45,526 nucleotides of DNA from Lachnospiraceae bacterium (GTDB lineage Bacteria > Bacillota > Clostridia > Lachnospirales > Lachnospiraceae). The notes beneath the pieces were generated by a model. That model did not search any database. It saw nothing but the letters and a program-made list of their open reading frames with translations, and had not been told where the DNA came from. Positions 16,863-24,914 of the stretch are shown piece by piece. The stretch spans positions 1 through 45,526 of the forward strand of contig JAFTVH010000001.1 in NCBI GenBank assembly GCA_017465845.1, in the 5' to 3' direction. Each line of letters begins with the position of its first letter. Within the stretch, counting starts at the first letter, position 1. Both the position numbers and the translations under genes were made by a program.

Positions 16863-18246
16863 TTGATATCTTTCAATCACACAATCATGCTTTTTTGTCT
16901 TAACATCATAGTTAATTCCTACCAAAAGGATATCACCACCATAATTTTTAATTGCCTGCGCATACCTATTATCTTTTATCTGATTAATTGCTTTATCACT
17001 TGACTTATTCCATTTTAATTCAACAATCATGGCTGGTTTATCAGATGATTTATTCTATCGTTGCCGCCAAAAGTTCATCGGAAGCAAGAATGGCTTTTAC
17101 AAGTTCAGGCCGCGCACCGTTTCTTACTGCGCGAATAAATTCTTCTCTAACCTCTTCATTAGGAATAAATACTTCTTTGTTCTCTGTATCATATGCAAGA
17201 TAACCAAGATGCACCAACAGAGTAAATACATCATCTTTGCTTTCAAATGATGTCATATCATTTTGAAAAGTTCCAACGTCAATCTTGCATCGCTGACCAC
17301 CAAGCATATCAACAATTGCAGTTCTCAAGCCGTCAAAATCCATGTCGATATAAAGCTTCAATGACTCATATGTCTCTGTCTGTGTCCAGTAATTGCTGAA
17401 TTCCCGATGGAGAATTGCTTTTATAATGGAATTAGGACTATAAACATGACCAATGCTTTCAAAGCGGTAACCATCATACCACTTTCTTGCTTCATCAAAA
17501 TTAAGATCATACTTTTTACACAAACCGCATACTTCTTCTTCCGTAAAACCAACATATCCGGCCAATGGTCCGGGCTGAAGCATAGTATATTCGTAAAAGT
17601 CCGTCAGAGCCGATTGGGTGCCATACTTTTTGATAGGTAGAATGCCTGTCATATAAGCACCGGCAACAAATCGTGAAATTTGTGCACCTTTAAACAATCC
17701 ACGTAGAAGCTGAATATATGCTTTCTGGATATCCACATCATCTTTAGCTTCCCTAAACAGTGCATCCCATTCATCTATCACAATGAAAAATTTTCTTCCT
17801 GTCTGCGCACTGATTTGCAAAAGCGCTTTAGGAAGAGTTCTTGTTCCGGCCTTAATACACCCTGGGAAAGCCTCATCAAGTTCTTCTATCACATCATTTT
17901 GAATATCCGAAACGGTATCTTTTATTTCGCTTGTATTAGAAATAAACCAGGAAATATCAAGAAACAATACATCATATTTATTAATATAATGGTTATAGTT
18001 ATCTATCTTGGCAATTTTTAGTTTTTCGAATAAATTTCTCGAATCTGCTCCTTTTGAATAGTAAGCAACGATCATTTGAGCTGCAAATGATTTTCCAAAT
18101 CGCCTAGGTCTGCTGACACAAGTCAATTTCCGGGCACTCTCAAGTACACTATTTATATACGCAATCAATTCTGTTTTATCGACATATAATCCTGTATTCA
18201 GGACATCCTTAAAGCCATCTGCCGGTGGATTTAAATAAACACCCAT
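16857..18246 (-). pseudogene. Broken AAA-ATPase/PD-(D/E)XK gene with internal deletion
   Basis: Close relative of the intact gene at 43942. The frame from ATG 18246 (MGVYLNPPADGF, GGAAAGGAG upstream) reads through the ATPase domain, with RPRRFGKS and IVIDEWDALFREAKDD, and stops at 17050 after LASDELLAATIE. Downstream, in another frame and without a start, 17040-16857 still encodes the family C-terminus: KPAMIVELKW, then AINQIKDNRYAQA, LLVGINYD, and the final RYQR. Compared with the intact copy, some 67-69 codons between LLEATI and KPALIVE are missing, and the reading frame is lost at about 17045-17050. The missing part includes the nuclease aspartate (GFADIAFLP). The ATPase part could still be made as a 398-residue truncated protein. 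Confidence 0.85.
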
Positions 18247-18291
18247 AGTCAGCAAACTCCTTTCCTTTTACTAGCCTCAACTATTGACTAT

Positions 18292-18320
18292 ATTATAGAT
18301 GTTTTACGTAATATGCGCAA
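18292..18320 (-). promoter_or_regulatory. Promoter of the broken AAA/PD-(D/E)XK gene
   Basis: On the minus strand TTGCGC (18315-18320), a 17-base spacer and a perfect TATAAT (18292-18297) lie about 45 bases before the 18246 start, so the truncated gene probably remains transcribed. Confidence 0.65.
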
Positions 18321-18358
18321 GATTAAGTTGCATAATTAACAAGGACACCGCCGGTGTA

Positions 18359-18497
18359 GTTACTGTTCACAGCTTCGCTGCTCACAGCAACATTATGCAC
18401 ACAAAATGCGCTTTCAGCGCATTTTGGCGCCTGCAAGTCTCGCAAGATCGCATTTTCAATGCAATCTTGACTTCGCGGTATAAGGTCGAGTGAACAG
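18359..18497. repeat. Palindromic intergenic element with nested hairpins
   Basis: CTGTTCAC (18363-18370) and GTGAACAG (18490-18497) form an 8-bp terminal inverted repeat around 119 bases. Inside are a perfect 9-bp hairpin (AAAATGCGC/GCGCATTTT, 18403-18425) and an 11-bp hairpin with one mismatch (18443-18469). The left end GTTACTGTTCACA resembles GTTACAGCTCACA at the end of the fruK leader element (minus strand of 13608-13620). A 20-base stretch (18367-18386) recurs with one mismatch at 8656-8675 over the enzyme I stop codon. It contains no reading frame and lies between a promoter and a terminator, which suits a dispersed palindromic repeat. Confidence 0.6.
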
Positions 18498-18512
18498 GAT
18501 CCCCGAACAGGA

Positions 18513-18548
18513 TAAAACAGATAAAGACTCTCGTCTTTATCTGTTTTA
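18513..18548 (-). terminator. Intrinsic terminator of the DUF4397 gene
   Basis: A perfect 16-bp stem TAAAACAGATAAAGAC / GTCTTTATCTGTTTTA with a 4-base loop lies 24 bases beyond the stop codon of the DUF4397 gene. The minus-strand distal arm is followed by TCC rather than a long T-run, but T-runs lie within the arm itself. Confidence 0.75.
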
Positions 18549-18571
18549 CAGTTTTGCCTGATTATCCTTTA

Positions 18572-19699
18572 TCAGTGTTCTTCCACAATCACCACCGTGA
18601 TCGCATCCGGTGAGGAAATATTCCAGTTGAACAGATACATCGTGTAGCTTACATCCATTTTCACATCAAGGCTGGACGACAGAATAATATTGCGGTTGCC
18701 ATTCATTACATAGAAAATATAATTGGCCGGTGACAACACCTTAAAATTAGTTACCTCCTGGTAATCCACATTCATAAAGCGAAGGTCATTATTTCCCACA
18801 ATCACACTTAAAGGTCCGCTGTTAAATGACAAGTTGCAGACTCTCAGGCAGGAAAGATAATTGCTCTTAGCGCATGAGCTGTCGGATATAGCAAACAAGT
18901 CGATACCGTTCTCCGTGTTACAGATGGCAACCGTTATCGAGCCATCCTTCGGCATCATGATCGGTTTCTGGATATAAATATACTGGTTATCCCCCATTAC
19001 CGTTACAATCTGATAGCCGCTGGGAACCTTTTCATAGGAAGTCAGTTCTGAGAAGTTCAGCTGGGATACGAACAGCTGGTCATTCACATATACCCGGAAA
19101 GGATTGTAGCCGCTGGCTGCATTCAGGAAGCGGACATTGCCGTAGGTCTGATTCTGGTTAGCACAAAAACGGCAGGGGGCGTTGGGTCTTGGGAAGGATG
19201 TGATGATCGTTCCGATGATGGCAGGAATGTTGAATCCGCCACCGCCGGTCCCTGTTCCCGTGCCGGTGCTTGGACCGGGAAACGCCGGGCCGCCTTCGCC
19301 TGGATTAGGTAGTGGTGTGACAGGACGGTTGGACTGATTATTCTGGTTGTTTTGATTATTCTGTCCGGGGAGCGTAATTCCCGGTATCGTAATTCCGGGA
19401 GTCATGGTACCGGGAAATGCTGCGCCGCCTTCGCCTGGGTTGGGCAGTGGTGTGACAGGGCGATTTTCCCGGTTATTATTGGTCATGGGCTCATTGGCAT
19501 TCTGCATATTACCCTGTGAATTAGAGTTACCGTTTCCGGATGAATTCATATTGGCGTTTTCCGGCATAGTCATGTTTCCATTTCCGGAAGAAGTACTGCC
19601 GTTTCCCTGTGCGGCAGATGGTCCTTCTCCCTGTGTAGGCAGCATGCTGGACGGCATATCATCACGCTGGTTCTGGGAAAATAAGGTTTTCATGTACAT
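18572..19699 (-). CDS. DUF4397 domain protein with low-complexity N-terminal half
   Basis: A 375-residue protein in two parts. Residues 1-170 are low-complexity, rich in Asn, Gly, Pro, Ser and Gln. They carry an imperfect 19-residue repeat (NRPVTPLPNPGEGG...) at 79-97 and 124-142 and collagen-like GITIPGITLPG stretches. After a CRFC motif (176-179) come two DUF4397-type beta modules, at about 188-270 (VRFLNAASGYNPFRVYVND) and 283-370 (RVCNLSFNSGPLSVIVGN). There is no signal peptide, lipobox, LPXTG motif or membrane segment, so how it would reach the surface is unclear. Related clostridial proteins are annotated only by DUF4397; a spore or cell-surface role is a guess. It is monocistronic, with a possible -10 at 19729-19734 and the terminator at 18513-18548. 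Confidence 0.8.
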   Translation of the reverse strand: MYMKTLFSQNQRDDMPSSMLPTQGEGPSAAQGNGSTSSGNGNMTMPENANMNSSGNGNSNSQGNMQNANEPMTNNNRENRPVTPLPNPGEGGAAFPGTMTPGITIPGITLPGQNNQNNQNNQSNRPVTPLPNPGEGGPAFPGPSTGTGTGTGGGGFNIPAIIGTIITSFPRPNAPCRFCANQNQTYGNVRFLNAASGYNPFRVYVNDQLFVSQLNFSELTSYEKVPSGYQIVTVMGDNQYIYIQKPIMMPKDGSITVAICNTENGIDLFAISDSSCAKSNYLSCLRVCNLSFNSGPLSVIVGNNDLRFMNVDYQEVTNFKVLSPANYIFYVMNGNRNIILSSSLDVKMDVSYTMYLFNWNISSPDAITVVIVEEH

Positions 19700-19796
19700 A
19701 GCATTTCTCTTTTAAGCATTGTCTTTATATTATATTCCCTTTTTAGGAAAGTGTTCCCGGAGCTATAAGCAGAAATCCGATTCTTTCTAAGAAATC

Positions 19797-19820
19797 AGGC
19801 GCCCTTTTTACAGGACGCCT
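19797..19820 (-). terminator. Weak terminator after the GldA/GldFG/DUF4340 operon
   Basis: On the minus strand AGGCGTCC and GGGCGCCT pair over 8 bp, one of them U-G, around TGTAAAAA, 12 bases past the DUF4340 stop codon. Only a short, interrupted T-stretch follows. Confidence 0.45.
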
Positions 19821-19832
19821 GTCAACCTCAAT

Positions 19833-20498
19833 TTATTCTTTTGTCTCAGTCTCCACTGCGCTTTCCGTCCCGCTTATTGTGGTCTCAGTTTCAGAGGTTT
19901 CCGTTGCACCTTCGGTCTCAGCTACTTCGCTTCCGGATTCAGTCTCCTCAGCAGCCTCCGTACTCTCCTCTTCCTCCACAATCTCCGTCACATCAAAGTT
20001 AAATTGCGTAACAGTAATGGAAGATACGGTATAAACCGTGTCGCTGCCCGGTTCACAGATATAGTACACGCTTGCCATATCGTTATAATCACCAACATTA
20101 AAGGTAAAGCTTTCCGAACCAGTGTCGAAAGTAAAGGTCTTGGACGGCTCATCCAGTCCGTACTGTGCCAAATCCGTCACACCTGTAATGGTATTGCTTG
20201 CGGTCAGGTCTGCCACTCTGCCTGCCATGGTATTTAACCTGGTCTGGGTCAGATTCAAAGTATTGTCAGCCGCATAATACCATGTTCCGTCTTCTTTTTC
20301 ATAAGTGTAATCTGTGCCCTCATAGTCAAAAGAAAATCGGATGATATCGTCCTTTTCCAGAGATACAAGAACATCGCCTTCCACTTCCGGTTCCTTCTCG
20401 CTCTGAACTTTATTGTACTGGCGAAGCGCCAGATATCCCACCCCAAGTACCAGCAGAACTGCCAGCATGATGATCATTTGACCTTTTTGTTTCTTCAT
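19833..20498 (-). CDS. DUF4340 domain protein, membrane-anchored
   Basis: A 221-residue protein with one N-terminal membrane anchor (about 8-25, MIIMLAVLLVLGVGYLAL) and an extracytoplasmic DUF4340 domain. Typical family sequences are DDIIRFSFDYEGTDYTYEKEDGTWYY followed by YGLDEPSKTFTF. The last 45 residues are almost only Glu, Thr, Ser, Ala and Val, a low-complexity acidic tail. Its ATG overlaps the stop codon of the upstream permease gene by one base (TAATG), so translation is coupled. DUF4340 proteins commonly accompany GldA/GldF/GldG-type ABC systems and are thought to work with the extracytoplasmic GldG part; the function is not established. Confidence 0.82.
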   Translation of the reverse strand: MKKQKGQMIIMLAVLLVLGVGYLALRQYNKVQSEKEPEVEGDVLVSLEKDDIIRFSFDYEGTDYTYEKEDGTWYYAADNTLNLTQTRLNTMAGRVADLTASNTITGVTDLAQYGLDEPSKTFTFDTGSESFTFNVGDYNDMASVYYICEPGSDTVYTVSSITVTQFNFDVTEIVEEEESTEAAEETESGSEVAETEGATETSETETTISGTESAVETETKE

Positions 20499-22636
20499 TA
20501 ACGCTTCCTCCTTCTGAACCAGATTACAAATCCTGCGATCAGGCAGCCAAAAGGTAATACAACAGTAACGATGATGCCGATTGCCACAATGTTCACCTGA
20601 GGTACCATTAGAGAAGAAATCTCATAGGATTTTACAGGAATGGATACGCTGACTTCGTTGTCAGAGAAACTGCCCATGATATTGTTGAAGATCATCTGAT
20701 TAGCGCCGCTTACCATCAGGCTTGCATCATCTGTGAAGAAGTCTTCACAACCGATTACGATCATGGTAGCTTCTGCAGTAACTGTTGCTTCAGAACCTTC
20801 CGCTGCTGTGATCTCTTTCACTGCTTCCACGCCAATAGCGAACGGGCCATCAATATCATTTTCTCCTTTTGCTACATCGGAAGCATCTGTCAGCTCCGTC
20901 TTGGAAAATGCATCATCGGAGGTGGTCATAAAGGACGAATAGCTCATGCCTTCTGCCTCTTCATCCACGATCTGAATACCTCTGGAAAAAGGAGCAAATA
21001 CATAATAATTACTGCTCACACCTGATGTGTAAGTGCTGTAACTCATATCAGGCAACAGGTAAAAAGGATTCTGGTAATAGTTCTGTTTATTCTGCTCTAC
21101 TACAAGTCCGTCTGCAATGCTCAGACCCATATAGGAAAGAATCTCATCCAGATTCGGCATATCCGTTCCATCATAAGGAAGTACTATGACTACATTGCCG
21201 CCTTTCTCCAGATACGCGATTACTTTATCCTTATCATCACTGTTAAAATCACTGGCAGGCGCATTGATGAACAGGCTGGACGCATCCTCAGGAACCGCTT
21301 CATAGTCCATCAGATTGATTGTTTCATACTCTACATTTTCCTTGGTCAAACCGGATGTAAAGGTAGAACTGAGTGTCAATTCTCCATGACCTTCTGTCAT
21401 GTACATCTGCGGCATATCATCGCTTGTTACATAATCGATTGCACTTGTAATCTGACCTTCTCCGTCATATCCTGTAGTAGTGCTGGTATAAGTCTCATAA
21501 TCGATGGTGCTCTCATAAATATCACTGTAGTCAATGACTTTGCTGCGCTTGTCACTTACCACGATCAGACTGCTCATGCTGATGCTGCTGTCTGTGTACT
21601 GGGTATGGAAGCTGGGATTTACGGTAGGATCCACATATTCTACTGTAATATGTTCAGACAGATCATCATATCTCTCCAGTGTTTGTCCCAGTGTGGTATC
21701 CTGGCTGTCCTCATTTACCAGAACATAAATGGTTACATCTTCCTCCAGGGTTTTCAGATATTCTTTGGTCTGATCAGTAACGGAATACAGCTTCTCAGCG
21801 GTCATATCGATAGATGTCCAGGTGCCGGGGAGCTCACCCAGAATTACGTTTACAACTGCTATGATTGCCACTACTACAGCTATCATACCGGTACTGTAGG
21901 CACCTAAGCTAAGCTGTTTTACAGAGATACTATAACGTCTCTTCTGAATAGACTGCACGGTCAAAAAGAGTGCCAGCACAGTCAGTGACAGGAAGTAAAC
22001 TACCGCATCCAGGTTCAAAGTCCCATTTAACAGCTCCCCAAAAGGAGTGTACATATCAAAGAGTCCCAGAATGTATGTCAGCAGGTTTCCTGAGGTGGAG
22101 ATAATAGAGCAGATAGAGCTCATCATATATCCTAAAAACAGGATACCAAAGCCGAGAACTGCTGCAATCACCTGGCTCTCAGTCACGGAAGATACCATCA
22201 GGGAGATGGCGATACAGGCTACACCGTACAAGAAAAATGCCAGCAGTGCCAGATAACAATGTCCCAGAGGCACGGTTCCGTACTGTGTCAAAAGCAGCGG
22301 ATATACGCAGGAAATCAATGTGGGAATGGCAAAAATCGTGGTCAGTGCCAGGAATTTACCCATAACGATTCCACCTACGGAAACTGGTGCCGTAAGTATC
22401 AACTGGTCCGTCTTATTGTGACGCTCTTCTGCCAGAATTCGCATGGTCAGAATCGGCACACTGATCAGGAAAAGGAACACCGTACTGCTCACTACATAAG
22501 AATAATAGGGATAACCATACAGTAGGTTATAAACCGTATAATAAAGTCCCTGGAAGAACAGGGTCACTCCGATAAACAGGAATCCGATAAAGGAGTTGAA
22601 GTATGATCTTAATTCTCTTTTATAAATCGCAAACAT
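20498..22636 (-). CDS. ABC-2 permease fused to a GldG-like extracytoplasmic domain
   Basis: A 712-residue fusion of what are separate GldF and GldG proteins in Bacteroidetes. Residues 1 to about 245 are an ABC-2 type permease with six membrane segments and the conserved ILAEERHNKTDQLILTAPVSVGGIVMGKF stretch. After a further segment near 252-272 comes a large extracytoplasmic region (ABC_transp_aux-like). It includes YSVTDQTKEYLKTLEEDVTIYVLV, then MTEGHGELTLSS and a DIFSTPANDFNSDDK-type region. A final membrane segment (about 682-705) and a short basic tail close it. It starts directly behind the ATPase gene (22637), using that gene's AAGGAGG. The three-gene set forms one transporter of unknown cargo; Firmicutes with it do not glide. 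Confidence 0.85.
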   Translation of the reverse strand: MFAIYKRELRSYFNSFIGFLFIGVTLFFQGLYYTVYNLLYGYPYYSYVVSSTVFLFLISVPILTMRILAEERHNKTDQLILTAPVSVGGIVMGKFLALTTIFAIPTLISCVYPLLLTQYGTVPLGHCYLALLAFFLYGVACIAISLMVSSVTESQVIAAVLGFGILFLGYMMSSICSIISTSGNLLTYILGLFDMYTPFGELLNGTLNLDAVVYFLSLTVLALFLTVQSIQKRRYSISVKQLSLGAYSTGMIAVVVAIIAVVNVILGELPGTWTSIDMTAEKLYSVTDQTKEYLKTLEEDVTIYVLVNEDSQDTTLGQTLERYDDLSEHITVEYVDPTVNPSFHTQYTDSSISMSSLIVVSDKRSKVIDYSDIYESTIDYETYTSTTTGYDGEGQITSAIDYVTSDDMPQMYMTEGHGELTLSSTFTSGLTKENVEYETINLMDYEAVPEDASSLFINAPASDFNSDDKDKVIAYLEKGGNVVIVLPYDGTDMPNLDEILSYMGLSIADGLVVEQNKQNYYQNPFYLLPDMSYSTYTSGVSSNYYVFAPFSRGIQIVDEEAEGMSYSSFMTTSDDAFSKTELTDASDVAKGENDIDGPFAIGVEAVKEITAAEGSEATVTAEATMIVIGCEDFFTDDASLMVSGANQMIFNNIMGSFSDNEVSVSIPVKSYEISSLMVPQVNIVAIGIIVTVVLPFGCLIAGFVIWFRRRKR

Positions 22637-23695
22637 TTATTTCTCCTCCTTTCCGGCTTCTGCGGAATCCTGATTGTCAGTGCTTTCTGCCTCATCCGAC
22701 ATTTGTGTATCCCCGGTTTCTATCTCTTCTTCTGAAACTTCCTCTGCTCCGGCATCTTTAACATTGTCTCCTGTCAGTTCAAGGAAGATATCCTCCAGAG
22801 ATTTCTCAGAATACTGCATGAACAAAATAGGCAGTTTTGCTTCAGCCAACGCATAGAAAACAGCTTCTCTGATGTCTGCTTTTTCTGCGGAAGTTACATG
22901 GACTTTTACACTGCCGTCCTCTTTTTCGCCGCAGTTTTCCACATCCTTGACAGCCTCCACTGTGGAAATCGCAGCCTGAATGTCTTTCCATCTTCCCTTT
23001 ACTTCCAGTTCCAGCCAGCCGGAACCGCTCATCAGCTTCTGCAGTCCTTCGGGCGAGTCACTTGCTACCAGTTTACCGTGAGAAATGATCATGATATGGT
23101 CACATATCGCACTTACCTCCGACAAAATATGGGAGCTTAAAATTACGGTATGATTCTTGCCCAGGCTGCGGATCAGGTCACGGATCTCGATGATCTGTTT
23201 CGGGTCGAGTCCCACGGTGGGCTCATCCAGGATGATGACTTCCGGGTCTCCGAGAATAGCCTGCGCCAGTCCTACTCTCTGCTTATAACCTTTGGAAAGA
23301 TTGCGGATCAGGCGCTTCTTCATGTCGGTGATCCGGGTCATTTCCATGACCTTTGCCACCTGTGCAGCCCTCTCTGCCTTGGGAATTTTCTTTAATTCTG
23401 CTGCAAAACGCAGGTATTCTTCCACCGTCATATCAGCATACACAGGCGGTAATTCCGGCAGATAACCGATACACTTTTTGGCTTCTTCCGGCTCCTTCTG
23501 AATGTCTTTTCCATTCACGGTTACAGTCCCCTGACTGGCTGCCAGATATCCTGTAATAATGTTCATTGTGGTGGATTTTCCGGCACCGTTAGGTCCCAGA
23601 AATCCATAAATCTGCCCCTTTTCCACACGAAACGACAGATGATCTACTGCAGTATGACTGCCATACTTTTTCGTCAGATTCGTTACTTCAATCAA
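22637..23695 (-). CDS. ABC transporter ATP-binding protein, GldA-like
   Basis: Cytoplasmic ATPase that energises the permease encoded next. In 352 residues: Walker A GPNGAGKS (34-41), Q-loop region YLPELPPVYADMTVEEYL, signature LSKGYKQRVGLAQAI (about 133-147), Walker B VIILDEPTVGLD, and switch histidine in ILSSHILSEV. The C-terminal 45 residues are a strongly acidic low-complexity tail, an unusual addition also seen on the DUF4340 partner. The start is a TTG at 23695, eight bases behind GGGAGG, placed exactly at the usual MIEVTNLTKKYG family beginning. First gene of a tightly packed three-gene operon. Confidence 0.9.
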   Translation of the reverse strand: MIEVTNLTKKYGSHTAVDHLSFRVEKGQIYGFLGPNGAGKSTTMNIITGYLAASQGTVTVNGKDIQKEPEEAKKCIGYLPELPPVYADMTVEEYLRFAAELKKIPKAERAAQVAKVMEMTRITDMKKRLIRNLSKGYKQRVGLAQAILGDPEVIILDEPTVGLDPKQIIEIRDLIRSLGKNHTVILSSHILSEVSAICDHIMIISHGKLVASDSPEGLQKLMSGSGWLELEVKGRWKDIQAAISTVEAVKDVENCGEKEDGSVKVHVTSAEKADIREAVFYALAEAKLPILFMQYSEKSLEDIFLELTGDNVKDAGAEEVSEEEIETGDTQMSDEAESTDNQDSAEAGKEEK

Positions 23696-23879
23696 CGTAT
23701 GTACCTCCCTGATTTCACGAGAATACAGCCCGGTTGTCCGGACTGCATTCCAATATTATTTATAAGTTAAAATTTAATGGGTAAATGTCATGAAAAAGTG
23801 ATGATAATGTGAAAAAACTGTGAAATCGTTGTAAAGTGCGTCTTGGCAAATGACGTAGCTGAAACTTACCCAAAACTCT

Positions 23880-24914
23880 CTAAACATTCCAGGTGACGGA
23901 AGCGAAGCAGTCCCCGGCTTGAACAGATACAATGGTATATTCCCCTCTGACCGGTATATCTTCAAATAAAAAGCGAGGTGCTGACTCTTTAAACTCCTGC
24001 AGCACACCGTTTACATACAGTGCAACTTTCTTCTGATTACTGTAGACCATAACAGAAGCAAAGCTGCCCGGCCGCGGCACCTGCCTGTTGTGGCAGATAT
24101 GGAGTACTTTCTTACTGCTCCAGCATGCCTGATACAGATAAAAGCTGTCTCTTTTGCGGCTGCCATCGTCACTTAACAGTGCCTTTTCTCCTCCGCAAAA
24201 GAGAGGAACTTTTTCAGTTTCACCGGTCAATTTCCAGAGAATCATTCCCTTTTTCAGGCACAATTCATAAAACTGCGGTTCTGTTGGGAAAAAATCCGGA
24301 CAGATACAGTTTGCACCCAATTCCTGCATTATCTCAAGGTCCGCCGCAAATTTATCCATGGATATTCCATATCCATTGGATGTAGAAAACCCATCGGATA
24401 TGTGGTCATTTTTCCTGGGAATCACGTATCTGACTGCATGGAGCGTGTACGGCCTGTCATTCAACAGGAAATCAGCGCTTTCCACCTGGCGCATGGTACA
24501 GATAGGATAGACAAAACGCATCACATCCAGCTGCTTTTCTCCACTGGTAATCATCGCTTCCACCTGATAAAGGACAGGTGTCAACGTGCCCTGCCACAGA
24601 TGGGGATAAATCAACAAGGTACGGGTGCTCACAGACCAGCAGCTTTCGGTTGCTTTTGCCACATCCTCGGGTGTAGTTTTTATAGACATTCTGGCAGTTT
24701 CCTCCCCATCAGGGTCATATAGAAAAAGCTCTACCTGTACATTCTTTTCTTCCCTATTGGGCTCTTCTTGTACTCCGTGTTCCGTTTGTGCTTTTTGTTC
24801 CGCCTGTACCAACTGTTTCAAATATACTGTAAAAATAATCTCTGCCTTGCTGTTCTCCATCACTGTATGCGCATCTACACCGCCTCCCGGTGCTTCTCTG
24901 TCAAAGCTTATCAT
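23880..24914 (-). CDS. GH2-like protein lacking the catalytic region
   Basis: A 344-residue protein that reads like a GH2 beta-galactosidase-type enzyme with its centre removed. An Ig-like sandwich comes first. Then FLLNDRPYTLHAVRYV (149-163), the counterpart of the usual FLLNGKP...GVNRH, and DLEIMQELGANCICPDFFP, the counterpart of the NCIRTAHYP barrel entrance. After FYELCLKKGMILWKLTGE (215-232) it jumps to SFYLYQACWSSKKVLHI and VMVYSNQKKVALYVNG (257-303), which resemble the C-terminal GH2 beta domain. The NE acid/base and nucleophile motifs are absent, about 200 residues short. It overlaps the symporter gene by 14 bases, with GAGGAGGG before its ATG. It could be a binding or regulatory relic, or decaying. 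Confidence 0.7.
   Translation of the reverse strand: MISFDREAPGGGVDAHTVMENSKAEIIFTVYLKQLVQAEQKAQTEHGVQEEPNREEKNVQVELFLYDPDGEETARMSIKTTPEDVAKATESCWSVSTRTLLIYPHLWQGTLTPVLYQVEAMITSGEKQLDVMRFVYPICTMRQVESADFLLNDRPYTLHAVRYVIPRKNDHISDGFSTSNGYGISMDKFAADLEIMQELGANCICPDFFPTEPQFYELCLKKGMILWKLTGETEKVPLFCGGEKALLSDDGSRKRDSFYLYQACWSSKKVLHICHNRQVPRPGSFASVMVYSNQKKVALYVNGVLQEFKESAPRFLFEDIPVRGEYTIVSVQAGDCFASVTWNV

Noticed and set aside
23696-23879. Hidden small gene between the ABC ATPase gene and the GH2-like gene
   Set aside because: No frame with a ribosome site and coding character; the stretch is A/T-rich and most likely holds the ABC operon promoter, whose hexamers I could not fix.
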